Shown: piece after piece, positions 35,323 to 43,769 of the stretch
Position numbering within the stretch: the first letter of the stretch is position 1
How the letters are laid out: every line of letters begins with the position of its first letter
Assembly (NCBI RefSeq): GCF_946479755.1
Contig: NZ_CAMLHC010000006.1
Location: 186,001-250,000 of the forward strand
Reading direction: 5' to 3'
Length of the DNA stretch: 64,000 nucleotides
From: an uncultured Chitinophaga sp.
GTDB taxonomy: Bacteria > Bacteroidota > Bacteroidia > Chitinophagales > Chitinophagaceae
The notes under the pieces: model-generated
What the model was told of the DNA's origin: nothing
Database searches by the model: none
The model's input: the letters and a program-made list of their open reading frames with translations, nothing else
Translations under genes and position numbers: made by a program

Positions 35323-35356
35323 GGGTATAGGTGTTGTAGTCTATAACAGGCATGGG
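35311..35356. repeat. 15-bp direct repeat at a start codon
   Basis: TATAACAGGCATGGG occurs at 35311-35325, spanning the start of the minus-strand gene, and again at 35342-35356. The upstream copy carries an out-of-frame ATG in the 31-bp-offset register. Confidence 0.7.
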
Positions 35357-35412
35357 AATACGACTGTTTATGCAAAAATCCCTAATTTAGGAAATAATCA
35401 TCAACCCCGGCT

Positions 35413-36138
35413 ATGAAATACATCCTCTGCCTGCTATTGTTATGCCTGCTGTTTGCCTGCCACACAGCCACCAGACCTGACTGGAAGACGATCGATTATG
35501 GCCCGTTTAAGTTAAAATCCCCACCGGAATGGAAGCAAGTGAAACTGCATGGAATTGACAGTTATGTGGGCGGTCTCACCAACGGGAAAGATACGCTCAC
35601 CTTTGATTATGGTTGGTACAGTCCCCACGTGGACGTCGATTCATCGGGCGCCTGGAAGGAGGATACCGTTAATGGACTGGCTGCTATCGTGGGTATTTCC
35701 GGAAATGACGTACAAATGGAAATTCACCTGAAGGATCCTAAAGACAGGTTTTTTATCAGTGGGCGTACATTGAAAGATGTACCCACTGCACTCAGGATTT
35801 TTAAAACGATTTATTTCCCTTATAGTGATACTACCGTTAATCCCCCGCTGGCAGTTGATAAATTTCATCCGGGTACGCTTGCGACCGGGAATGAACTGTA
35901 TCAGATGAATTGCGCAACTTGCCACCACCCGGCTAAACAATTAACAGGGCCCTCTTTTGCGGAGATATTGGAGTACCGTGATGAAGACCGGATATTCCAG
36001 TTTCTGACTAACAGAGACGCTTTAAAGTCAGACAGCCTGACGATGGCTTTTCAAAAACGGGCGGGAAGTGTGGAATGCATAAGATGGCCCGAACTCACCA
36101 GGATTGAACTAAGCCGCATACTCCGCCACGTAAAGTAA
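35413..36138 (+). CDS. Cytochrome c-type lipoprotein with novel N-terminal domain
   Basis: 241 residues with a lipoprotein signal (CLLLLCLLFAC). The N-terminal 135 residues form an unrecognised, mainly beta domain (FKLKSPPEWKQVKLHG, GGLTNGKDTLTFDYGWY). Residues 155-241 are a class I cytochrome c: heme site CATCH (in MNCATCHHPA) and an axial-ligand Met that could be the one in SLTMAFQKR. The family carries electrons in the periplasm. Why a small heme domain is joined to this lipoprotein domain is unclear; no oxidase or dehydrogenase lies nearby. Confidence 0.82.
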   Translation: MKYILCLLLLCLLFACHTATRPDWKTIDYGPFKLKSPPEWKQVKLHGIDSYVGGLTNGKDTLTFDYGWYSPHVDVDSSGAWKEDTVNGLAAIVGISGNDVQMEIHLKDPKDRFFISGRTLKDVPTALRIFKTIYFPYSDTTVNPPLAVDKFHPGTLATGNELYQMNCATCHHPAKQLTGPSFAEILEYRDEDRIFQFLTNRDALKSDSLTMAFQKRAGSVECIRWPELTRIELSRILRHVK

Positions 36139-36240
36139 AACACACATTTCCCAACGATAAAAAGGTGGTGCTTGCCGGTACGTACCTGTATCTTTAACAT
36201 CCATCCGGAATCTAAACCATACCAGGAAATCACGGCTAAA

Positions 36241-36366
36241 ATGAAAAATGCTGCGGTGGCCTTCGGCAACCCTCAGCTCACTTTCCCTTACACCGGCCCC
36301 AGGGTGCGGCCGGACTATATCTTCGTCAACCAGGGAGACGTATGGGAAATAGCCCCAAAAAAATAA
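36241..36366 (+). CDS. Short ORF or 3' remnant upstream of the Rhs gene
   Basis: From ATG at 36241 this gives 41 residues (MKNAAVAFGNPQLTF ... NQGDVWEIAPKK). The frame is open back to the stop of the cytochrome gene at 36138 and is the same frame. It ends right at a strong terminator, which suggests that it is the end of some transcription unit. It resembles the end of a nuclease-type toxin or other larger protein (DYIFVNQGDVWEI is the type of phrase seen there), so it may be a decayed gene end. Function cannot be given. Confidence 0.35.
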   Translation: MKNAAVAFGNPQLTFPYTGPRVRPDYIFVNQGDVWEIAPKK

Positions 36367-36409
36367 AACAGGAAACCGGGCAAAGGATGTCCGGTTTTCT
36401 GTTTTAAAT
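36365..36409 (+). terminator. Rho-independent terminator
   Basis: AAAACAGGAAACCGG pairs with CCGGTTTTCTGTTTT over 15 bp (one G-U), with an 11-nt loop and T tail. Confidence 0.85.
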
Positions 36410-36479
36410 TATACTTATATTCGCTGACTGTTTTAGTTTTTGTTAAACCCGCCTGCGGGCGCCCAAACCATGTCTTTAT

Positions 36480-39400
36480 ATGCTTGTTACCAATAAGCAC
36501 TTCATCCCGGTAATCGGGCTGGATATTCACTTCGTCATTCTTTTCGGATTTCCGATACCCCTGCCACACCCATATATTGGTCTGGTGATAGACCCCATGG
36601 ATTATGTTCCCTTTATCGGCGCCACTACCCGTATCAACCACGTGCCCAGGGGGAAGAGCGATACAAGCGGTAAACTGATATTCCTGTTCCATATCCCTAT
36701 GGGCGGCCCTTTTCTGCTGGCTCCCATGATCGGCCATGATTCGGTGAATTTCTTCGGCAGCAAAAAAGTAAAAGTGGAAGGCAACCTGATGAGCCCTTCC
36801 GGACACATGCTGATGACCTGTAACGACATCGGTATCCCGCTGTCGCTGACGCCGGGGAAAAAGTTTATTCCCATTCCCAGCCTGTACCTGCCCACCTCCT
36901 ATTCCATCCCCTTGTCTTTTGGCAAACCGGTAAATGTAGGAGGCCCGTTCGTACCGGATTGGGCAGGGGTATTGCTCAACCTGATCATGTCCTTTGGTTT
37001 CGGCGCCGCTATGAAAGGACTGGGCAAACTGGGCAAAAAAGGACTAACGAAGTTCAACCATGCGCTGAAGAATAAGATCGGTAGCAATAAACTGAGTAAG
37101 GCCCTCTGTAAAAAAGGATTTGAGCCGGTAGACCTGGTACAGGGCATCGTTATCTATGACGGCATCGACTTTGAATTGCCGGGTATCATCCCGCTGAACT
37201 GGGAACGCTCCTGGAATAGCGACAGCTCCTTCGAAGGATTGTTAGGCTACGGCCAGCACTGCCGCTATGATATGCAGGTGCGCGAATTTCCGGAAGAGAA
37301 CGCCGCTGTAGTGCTGCTGGAAGATGGCCGCAGCGCCGTTTTTAGCGCATTACCCTACGCGGGCGACAATGAATATAACCGGCATGAAAAACTGCTGCTA
37401 ACGCGGACCACCACGGACGAATATACGTTGTTCAGCTATGAAAGCCGCCTCACCTGCACTTTCCGCAAATTACACCCGCGGCTGCCGCATTACCGGCTGA
37501 TCAGTATTGCCAATGAAGCCGGATTTATGATCAGCGTACATTACGATGGCAATGGCGGGCTGCAGCGTATCATCGATACCGCCGGCCGCCACCTGCTGGT
37601 GACCACGGACCATGGCGGCAGGATCACTGACATTACAGCACAGCACCGGCAGTCACAGCGGCTGCTGGTAAGATATGCCTATAACGAAGCCGGCGATCTG
37701 GCTGCCATCAACGACGCGCTGGGACAGACCACCACCATGGAATACCAGGACCACCTGATGGTGAAAAAAACGGACCGCAACGGCATGTCCTTCTATTGGG
37801 AATACGACCAACAGAAACGCTGTATCCACACCTGGGGCGACGGTGGCGTCCTCGAAGGCCGCATTGCCTACTTTCCCCGGGAAGGATATAACAAAATCAC
37901 CAATGCACAGGGACATACCACCACCATGCATTACACACCCGATTTTGTGGTCAACCGCATAACAGCGCCCATGGGCAACGCCACCCTCTTTGAATATACC
38001 GACCACATGGAGCTGTACCGGGTGATCGACAGCGAGGCAAACGTTACCGGATATACGTATGATGAACTGGGCAACCGTACCGCGGTGGAGCTGCCGGACG
38101 GCTCCTCCATCAGGGCGCGTTATGACGGGGCCGGCCGCATGCTCCAGTCAGTCAACCCCTCCGGAGACAGCCGCACCTTTATCTATCACAGCGATACCGG
38201 TTTGCTACATACGCTGACAGAGCCGGATGGCCGCATCCGCATTTTGCGGTACAACAAAAACGGGCTGGTATGCAAAGTGGAAGACGAAGCTGAAAATGAA
38301 ACGCTGATCTCCTATGATGAAGACTATAATGTAATCGCCATGGCGCTTCCCGGCGGTGGAAAAACCACCTGGGAGTACGACGCATGGGGACAGTGTGTCC
38401 GGAAAAGTAATGCGGTAGGTGAAGAGCAACATTTCCTCCGGGACATACTGGGTCGCGTTACGGAAGTCAGGCAGCCGGATAATGTGATCAGGTTGCAATA
38501 CAACGCCTATAAAAATATCATCGCAGCGGAAGATAAGCAACACCAGGTACGTTATGCCTATACGCCTGTTGGCAATATCCGTATGCGGGAAGAACAGGGC
38601 TGCAAAGTCCATTTCCTGTACAACAATGATCAGGAGCTCACCGGCGTGGTTAACGGCAACGGTGATACGCTACGCATACGCCGCAATGCCAACGGGGATG
38701 TGATTAGTGAAACAGGCTTCGACGGTATCACCCGGCACTATGAGCGGGATTCCACAGGCAAACTCCTGAAGGTGCACCGGCCGGGCAACAAATGGACGAA
38801 GTACGAGTATAATGCGAATAACATGGTGTCCCGCGTGGAATACAGCGATGGCACCTGGGAAGCTTTCAGCTACGACCGCAACGGCCGCCTGCTGGAAGTC
38901 GCTACGGCAGACAACCTGCTCCGGTTGATACGGAATACTTCCGGGGCAGTCCTCAGCGAAATACAACAGGAGCACACCGTCTCCAGTGTGTACAACGCTG
39001 ACGGTAAAAGAACCGCTATTCAAAGCAGTCTCGGTGCGGATATCCGGCTTCAGTGGAATGCCATGGACGACCTCACCGGCATTCGTGCGGGCGACTGGGA
39101 AGCGGAGATCCAATACAACCTGTTAGGGATAGAAACCGTACGGCAGCTGCCGGGGGCTATCCGCAGCGAATGGACATATCATCCCGGCGCCGCCCAGGCC
39201 CAGACACCGGATGCGCATACGGTGACCGCCGGTGCAGCCGTCCTCCGCAGCCGCAGGTATCACTGGGAGGCCAACGCACGACTCAAACAAATCATCAAAG
39301 GGCAGGGAGAAGGCGCTGTGAAATTTGGTCATGACGAAACAGGCAGCCTGGCCTGGGCGCAATATGAAGACGGGCACTACGAATACCGGTCCCCCGATAA

Positions 39401-40592
39401 GGCCGGCAATATTTTTAAGACACCGCTCCGGAAGGACCGTAAATACGAAACCGGCGGCCGCCTGCTGGAAACGGATAAAGCCCGCCTGGTATATGACGAA
39501 GAAGGAAACCTTATCCGGAAGATCACGGAAGGGGCCATCTGGGAATATGCGTGGTACGGCAACGGGTTGCTGAAACAAGTCACCCGGCCTGATGGCAAAA
39601 CAGTCGCCTTCCAATACGATGGTCTCGGCAGAAGAACGAAGAAAATCTTCAACCACCAGGTAACGCGCTTTGTATGGGACGGCCATAAACTGCTGCACGA
39701 ATGGTCTTATCCGGAAAGAGAACAGCCCCGGGTAGTGATCGATGAATATGGAGAACTGAAAGCCAGTCATCCCGAACCTACCCCCGCTGAACAGCTCCAT
39801 ACCTGGGTGTGGGAGGAGAATACTTTCCGCGTGGCAGCTAAAATAACTGCCGGTACCGCCTGGTCTGTGATTTCCGATCATCTGGGTACACCTTGCGAAG
39901 CTTACGATAGCGCCGGACAAAAAGTATGGAGCGCCGAACTGGACATCGACGGTAATGTCCGGAAGCTGAAAGGAAGCCGGGACTTCATTCCGTTCCGTTT
40001 CCCCGGGCAGTATGAAGATGCGGAGACCGGGCTGTATTATAACCGTTTTCGCTATTACGCAGCACAGGAAGGCGTTTATATCAGTCCGGATCCCATCGGC
40101 TTTGCCGGAGGCTGGAACAACTACGCTTATGTAAAAGATACCAACTGCTACATCGATGTATGGGGCTGGGAAGATATCTGGTTCAGGGCACTGCATCCCA
40201 ATGATATGACCACCCTCGATGCGGGCGATGGTATCATCCCCAAAGATCCCGGCGCTTCGGAAACGCCGATGAGCCATGTGCTCAACGGCTCCACCGATGG
40301 TTATGGCGACCAGTACATCTCGCTGACAAAGGAAAGGGCCTTTGCGGAAAGATGGGCCAGAAAAGGCGGTACGGAAGTAGCGGAAATAGACCTTGATAAA
40401 CTAAATAACACTAAATTAGACCTGAGTACAACGGAAGGCCGCCTCGAACATCTTGGCGACGTATCGCGGGCCGCTCCTGGATCAGATCTTCACAAAGCCA
40501 ATAAATACGCCAAAGGCGCCAAAGAACTATTGGTCGACGGAACGATCCCCAACGAAGCGGTTGTACATCGTTATACTCCACCATGCGTATAA
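36480..40592 (+). CDS. Rhs/YD-repeat polymorphic toxin with PAAR-like N-terminus and C-terminal toxin domain
   Basis: 1370 residues. N-terminus (to about 190) resembles PAAR-like/DUF4150-type domains: PIPLPHPYIGLVIDP, a GNLMSPSGHMLMTCND element and a Pro/Gly-rich repeat. A linker with helices follows (190-230), then about 950 residues of YD/RHS repeats (phrases of the form TTMEYQDH, YTYDELGNR, RARYDGAGRML) ending in the conserved RHS core terminus FRFPGQYEDAETGLYYNRFRYY and the DP-x-GFAGG box. Residues after about 1226 form a variable toxin tip starting WFRALHPNDMTTLDAG. Its layout (R in FRALHP, GDQYISLTK, E near the end) suggests an ADP-ribosyltransferase-like fold, an inference. Delivery would need an injection or secretion machine that is not in this window. 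The next gene overlaps its end and is the probable immunity gene. Confidence 0.9.
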   Translation: MLVTNKHFIPVIGLDIHFVILFGFPIPLPHPYIGLVIDPMDYVPFIGATTRINHVPRGKSDTSGKLIFLFHIPMGGPFLLAPMIGHDSVNFFGSKKVKVEGNLMSPSGHMLMTCNDIGIPLSLTPGKKFIPIPSLYLPTSYSIPLSFGKPVNVGGPFVPDWAGVLLNLIMSFGFGAAMKGLGKLGKKGLTKFNHALKNKIGSNKLSKALCKKGFEPVDLVQGIVIYDGIDFELPGIIPLNWERSWNSDSSFEGLLGYGQHCRYDMQVREFPEENAAVVLLEDGRSAVFSALPYAGDNEYNRHEKLLLTRTTTDEYTLFSYESRLTCTFRKLHPRLPHYRLISIANEAGFMISVHYDGNGGLQRIIDTAGRHLLVTTDHGGRITDITAQHRQSQRLLVRYAYNEAGDLAAINDALGQTTTMEYQDHLMVKKTDRNGMSFYWEYDQQKRCIHTWGDGGVLEGRIAYFPREGYNKITNAQGHTTTMHYTPDFVVNRITAPMGNATLFEYTDHMELYRVIDSEANVTGYTYDELGNRTAVELPDGSSIRARYDGAGRMLQSVNPSGDSRTFIYHSDTGLLHTLTEPDGRIRILRYNKNGLVCKVEDEAENETLISYDEDYNVIAMALPGGGKTTWEYDAWGQCVRKSNAVGEEQHFLRDILGRVTEVRQPDNVIRLQYNAYKNIIAAEDKQHQVRYAYTPVGNIRMREEQGCKVHFLYNNDQELTGVVNGNGDTLRIRRNANGDVISETGFDGITRHYERDSTGKLLKVHRPGNKWTKYEYNANNMVSRVEYSDGTWEAFSYDRNGRLLEVATADNLLRLIRNTSGAVLSEIQQEHTVSSVYNADGKRTAIQSSLGADIRLQWNAMDDLTGIRAGDWEAEIQYNLLGIETVRQLPGAIRSEWTYHPGAAQAQTPDAHTVTAGAAVLRSRRYHWEANARLKQIIKGQGEGAVKFGHDETGSLAWAQYEDGHYEYRSPDKAGNIFKTPLRKDRKYETGGRLLETDKARLVYDEEGNLIRKITEGAIWEYAWYGNGLLKQVTRPDGKTVAFQYDGLGRRTKKIFNHQVTRFVWDGHKLLHEWSYPEREQPRVVIDEYGELKASHPEPTPAEQLHTWVWEENTFRVAAKITAGTAWSVISDHLGTPCEAYDSAGQKVWSAELDIDGNVRKLKGSRDFIPFRFPGQYEDAETGLYYNRFRYYAAQEGVYISPDPIGFAGGWNNYAYVKDTNCYIDVWGWEDIWFRALHPNDMTTLDAGDGIIPKDPGASETPMSHVLNGSTDGYGDQYISLTKERAFAERWARKGGTEVAEIDLDKLNNTKLDLSTTEGRLEHLGDVSRAAPGSDLHKANKYAKGAKELLVDGTIPNEAVVHRYTPPCV

Positions 40593-40594
40593 AT

Positions 40595-40933
40595 ATGAAA
40601 GAATCACTGAAGAAATACCTGGAATACCTGGATTCCGATGAAGAATTTTCCTTTAAAGTAAGGATGGATGCGGAATGGGATGATAACGCCTACCAGGAGT
40701 TCATCCAATTGATGATGGCGGTTATCAATGATTATAAAGACGAGTATCTGGTGCCCATTCCCGTAGCATTGTTTTTTACCACCGGTATCAAACAACTGAC
40801 CGGTATGGTGACCAACCCGCTGTTCTTTAAAACGGCCTCCCCGGAGTATGAAGCCCTCGTCCGGAGACGCGTGGCAGAACTGGAAAATTTGCAGCAGCAG
40901 TTTCTCTCCGGAGAGCTGTTTGCCCGGTCATAA
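40595..40933 (+). CDS. Probable immunity protein of the Rhs toxin
   Basis: 112 residues (start at 40595, 2 nt after the Rhs stop; an upstream in-frame ATG at 40583 overlaps the toxin). Small, acidic, helical and unlike its neighbours: MKESLKKYLEYLDSDEEFSF, then a helix with QLMMAVINDYKDE and a C-terminal helix VRRRVAELENLQQQFL. In Rhs loci the gene immediately after the toxin tip encodes its neutralising partner, so this call rests on position and size; no immunity family is recognised. Confidence 0.7.
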   Translation: MKESLKKYLEYLDSDEEFSFKVRMDAEWDDNAYQEFIQLMMAVINDYKDEYLVPIPVALFFTTGIKQLTGMVTNPLFFKTASPEYEALVRRRVAELENLQQQFLSGELFARS

Positions 40934-40941
40934 CAGGATAG

Positions 40942-40965
40942 CCCCGGACAGCATGTCCGGGGTTT
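40942..40965 (+). terminator. Terminator of the Rhs-immunity unit
   Basis: CCCCGGACA and TGTCCGGGG (9 bp) with a 3-nt loop, followed by a short TTTC. Confidence 0.65.
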
Positions 40966-41055
40966 CAGCCATTCAATAGCCTAACCCGCCAGGTTTCAGC
41001 CTCGAGAACCGTCGCTGCAATCACCCTGATCATACCCCGGGGCACCTGCGGATAA

Positions 41056-41613
41056 TTATCCCCTCCTGCTCAGATCGCACAACATATCGGAGTGGATGTT
41101 CAGGCCGATGTTTGTCATGTTATACAGGTGCTCGCTGGCGATCAGCCACACTACTTCACAAATCTGTGTTTCATTGTAAAACATGGCCATACGGGAAAAA
41201 GTGTCCGGATGTACCTTTTTATGCTGGGTCAGCTCTGTAGTGTAGTCCAGCAGGGCTTTTTCTGCCGGGTTGAACAGGGAGCTGGTGTTGTACTCCGGCA
41301 GGGCGTCGAATTTGGCGCTGTCCATGGAGCTGCGGATCACTTCATAGCGGGCGATATCCATACAGAACAGGCAGATATTCAGCCGGGCCACCTGCTGGCG
41401 CACCAGCATAACGGTTTCGTTGCCCAGCGTCAGTTTCTTATCCAGTTTATTCACTTTGCCATAGAACATCCCGAAGGCTGCCGGCAGCCTGACACTATGT
41501 ACTTTCAGGGGCGCCAGCACTTTGCCGAACTGTTTACGGGTGAAATAATAAGCCAGTTTCATGATCAGGCTTTTGGGATGCTCTACGGGGGCGAGAAAAG
41601 TGTCCATATACAT
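41056..41613 (-). CDS. Carboxymuconolactone decarboxylase (CMD/AhpD-like) family protein
   Basis: 185 residues. The CMD core is visible: a helix with GNETVMLVRQQVARLNICLFCMDIARYEVI containing the C-x-x-C redox pair, and a later helix with the ALLDYTTEL stretch, matching AhpD-like alkylhydroperoxidase helpers. Such proteins reduce peroxides through their Cys pair, or take part in other decarboxylation-type reactions. Which partner it serves is unknown. An alternative start lies 6 bases downstream. Confidence 0.82.
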   Translation of the reverse strand: MYMDTFLAPVEHPKSLIMKLAYYFTRKQFGKVLAPLKVHSVRLPAAFGMFYGKVNKLDKKLTLGNETVMLVRQQVARLNICLFCMDIARYEVIRSSMDSAKFDALPEYNTSSLFNPAEKALLDYTTELTQHKKVHPDTFSRMAMFYNETQICEVVWLIASEHLYNMTNIGLNIHSDMLCDLSRRG

Positions 41614-41797
41614 GCGTTTTATCAGGTGATAGTATATTTTTACGTGTTATACCTATATGTCAACCGAACCTGCCGGAATAGGACACGCGGTGCAAATTTT
41701 TTTTGTATCTTTCGTTAGGAATTGACTGTCCATATGTAAAATATATTTGGTAACCCCCATTAGTGTGCATGCCTGATGGAACACAATCGTACCCAGC

Positions 41798-42907
41798 ATG
41801 AATAATAACAAAACCGTAGCACCGTTTCAAATTGAAACCACCCGCACTGCAGCGGCTGTCGTAACCCGTTTAACCGCCGCAACAGGCGTATCCCACAAAG
41901 ACAATCTCAACTGTGGAGATCAGACGCTCATGGCCAATTATGTGTATAATGACCGTTCCTATGACACGGTATATACCCTGATGGACGCCGTAGGCGTAGT
42001 CATCGAAAGCTATGAGGAAGAAGACGGCATACTGCCGACATTGTTTAACAGCCCGACCGAAGAGCCTTTCGTCTCGGTAGTGCCCTACCATCCGGATAAA
42101 GAGCTGGAAATCAGCATACCGGTTTTTAACCGGGAACAAACGGAAAAACCTAAAGGCAACCGCCCTTTTACCGGCAACTTCATCGGCGTGGTGAAAGACA
42201 CGGCTCTCTTCTACGACGTTGATCCATGGTCAGACAAAAAACCGGACAAGATGCTGGGCATCGTCTTTAAAGATGGTATTATCAAAAAGAAAAACAATAT
42301 CAAAGTGCCGCCACCGGCCCAAAACAAAGTGTATGTGGCGGGAGAGGAAATTCACCTCCTGACGGAAGAAGGGGACCAGTTGACCCACCGGTTGCTCAAT
42401 GAAAAAGGAGAGGAGATAAGACGACGACAGTTTTCCCTGGCGGATAAATACGCGCGGGAAATTATTCACCTTTCCTTCGATGACAATTCCTGTCTTTTGA
42501 CCGAAGAAGAAGGTAAACTGGAGCTGGCCATTGTGGATGCCGAAGGGAATATCACCCAAAAACCGTTGTTTGTCCTGGGAGACCCGCTTTTTAACACCTG
42601 GCCGCCGGTCTCCATCGGGCCCGGCGCATTTGCCCTGCGTTTTAATACCGAATTCGGCAACGGCTGGATGGTCATCCGCAACCATCAGCTGGTAGAATTG
42701 TTTTATAGTAAAGGCGTTCAGGGGTATAAAAACCTGGTGACGGGCGAACTGATCAGCATCCCGGAGAAAAAACTGATTATCTCCGGCCTGAATAAAACCC
42801 GGGAAAACGCGCTGGCAGTCATCATCTACCCCAAAACAGACAAACCAAAGGAAGGAAAAACACTCATCATTATCAACAGAACAATCACAACAGACTCACC
42901 CGGTTAG
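41798..42907 (+). CDS. Uncharacterised protein, first of a small operon
   Basis: 369 residues with no signal peptide or membrane segment. Composition is rich in beta-prone, charged stretches with repeated blade-like phrases (GEEIHLLTEEGDQLTHRLL, NSCLLTEEEGKLELAIVDAEGN), which suggests a beta-propeller-type fold, but this is weak evidence. It carries no catalytic motif that I recognise. The stop is followed without a gap by a possible 34-residue ORF and then a secreted protein, so these appear cotranscribed. TATCTTTC at about 41706-41713 is a possible but poor -7 element. Confidence 0.7.
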   Translation: MNNNKTVAPFQIETTRTAAAVVTRLTAATGVSHKDNLNCGDQTLMANYVYNDRSYDTVYTLMDAVGVVIESYEEEDGILPTLFNSPTEEPFVSVVPYHPDKELEISIPVFNREQTEKPKGNRPFTGNFIGVVKDTALFYDVDPWSDKKPDKMLGIVFKDGIIKKKNNIKVPPPAQNKVYVAGEEIHLLTEEGDQLTHRLLNEKGEEIRRRQFSLADKYAREIIHLSFDDNSCLLTEEEGKLELAIVDAEGNITQKPLFVLGDPLFNTWPPVSIGPGAFALRFNTEFGNGWMVIRNHQLVELFYSKGVQGYKNLVTGELISIPEKKLIISGLNKTRENALAVIIYPKTDKPKEGKTLIIINRTITTDSPG

Positions 42908-43012
42908 GTGGAACAACAGCAACGGCTCAACGAACTGGATGAAGAATACTGGGAAAATCCGGATGACCTGCAATTATTAGCTTATAACTATTATCTGAAA
43001 CAAGATGCGTAA
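42908..43012 (+). CDS. Possible 34-residue protein, translationally coupled
   Basis: A GTG-start frame directly at the previous stop (TAG at 42905-42907, then GTG). It reads MEQQQRLNELDEEYWENPDD and continues to QDA, ending at 43012 and overlapping the next start by 8 bases. The stop-start junctions on both sides suggest translational coupling, and the sequence is polar and helical. It could also be a chance reading frame. Confidence 0.45.
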   Translation: MEQQQRLNELDEEYWENPDDLQLLAYNYYLKQDA

Positions 43013-43595
43013 GAAATTAGTATTGTTAAGTATGGTTTTCGCCCTGTGGATCACGGGCGTGATGGCGCAAACAAAAGCGACCGACTATCTGAATGTACCG
43101 GGACCGCTGCATTTGAACGATGCCAGTTTTCAACTGGCATGGTCTGCACATCCCAACAATAACTACTACAAACAGGAGTACCTGGTGGCGGGAGAGACCC
43201 TGGAGAAATTCCATGCGCTGATGACCATCGATTTTTTACAGGGCAATTATGAGGTGGTGGCGCTGGTCAACCAGAAAGTGGAAGAACTGAAGAAAATGCA
43301 GGTCACCAATCCACTGGTGAACTACAACGTCTATGAGAAAGATCAGCAGTACATCCTGGACTTCCTGATCAGCCAGAATACGGCCGATGGTAAAGCCATT
43401 GCGGTGGTGGAAAGGAATGTATACCGTTACCAGCAAAATACCCATCCGCAGCAGCCTGGCATTGCATTACTGGCTGCCAGTGAACGGGCATATGGTGCTG
43501 ATATTGAAGCTTTTCTTAAAAAACTGAAAGCCGATAAAATGAAGCTTATCAACGCCGTAGCGGCGTATAAAGTGCCGGCGATCAGTGTCAGATAA
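43005..43595 (+). CDS. Uncharacterised secreted protein
   Basis: 196 residues with a Sec signal peptide (MRKKLVLLSMVFALWITGVMAQ, cut after the Ala before Gln). The mature 175 residues are mostly helical with a beta-prone start (YLNVPGPLHLNDASFQLAWSAH). I recognise no domain. It is cotranscribed with the gene at 41798, since it starts within the end of the small coupled ORF. Unknown role. Confidence 0.75.
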   Translation: MRKKLVLLSMVFALWITGVMAQTKATDYLNVPGPLHLNDASFQLAWSAHPNNNYYKQEYLVAGETLEKFHALMTIDFLQGNYEVVALVNQKVEELKKMQVTNPLVNYNVYEKDQQYILDFLISQNTADGKAIAVVERNVYRYQQNTHPQQPGIALLAASERAYGADIEAFLKKLKADKMKLINAVAAYKVPAISVR

Positions 43596-43769
43596 TATAC
43601 GTTTCCCCGTCTTCTTAAAGGCATGTTAAAATTTACTTTTACAGCCTATACCATGGCCTGGTGGCATAATAACCGGTTAGGTTATACGTTTTTCACCTAA
43701 ATTTGAGACTGACAAACTTATAGCCAACAAATCATCCGGATGTTCATAAAACCTCCGGGCCTTTAGAGT

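Noticed and set aside
39123..40277. 384-codon minus-strand frame inside the Rhs gene
   Set aside because: It is antisense to the RHS core and toxin tip, which have the expected YD repeats and core terminus.
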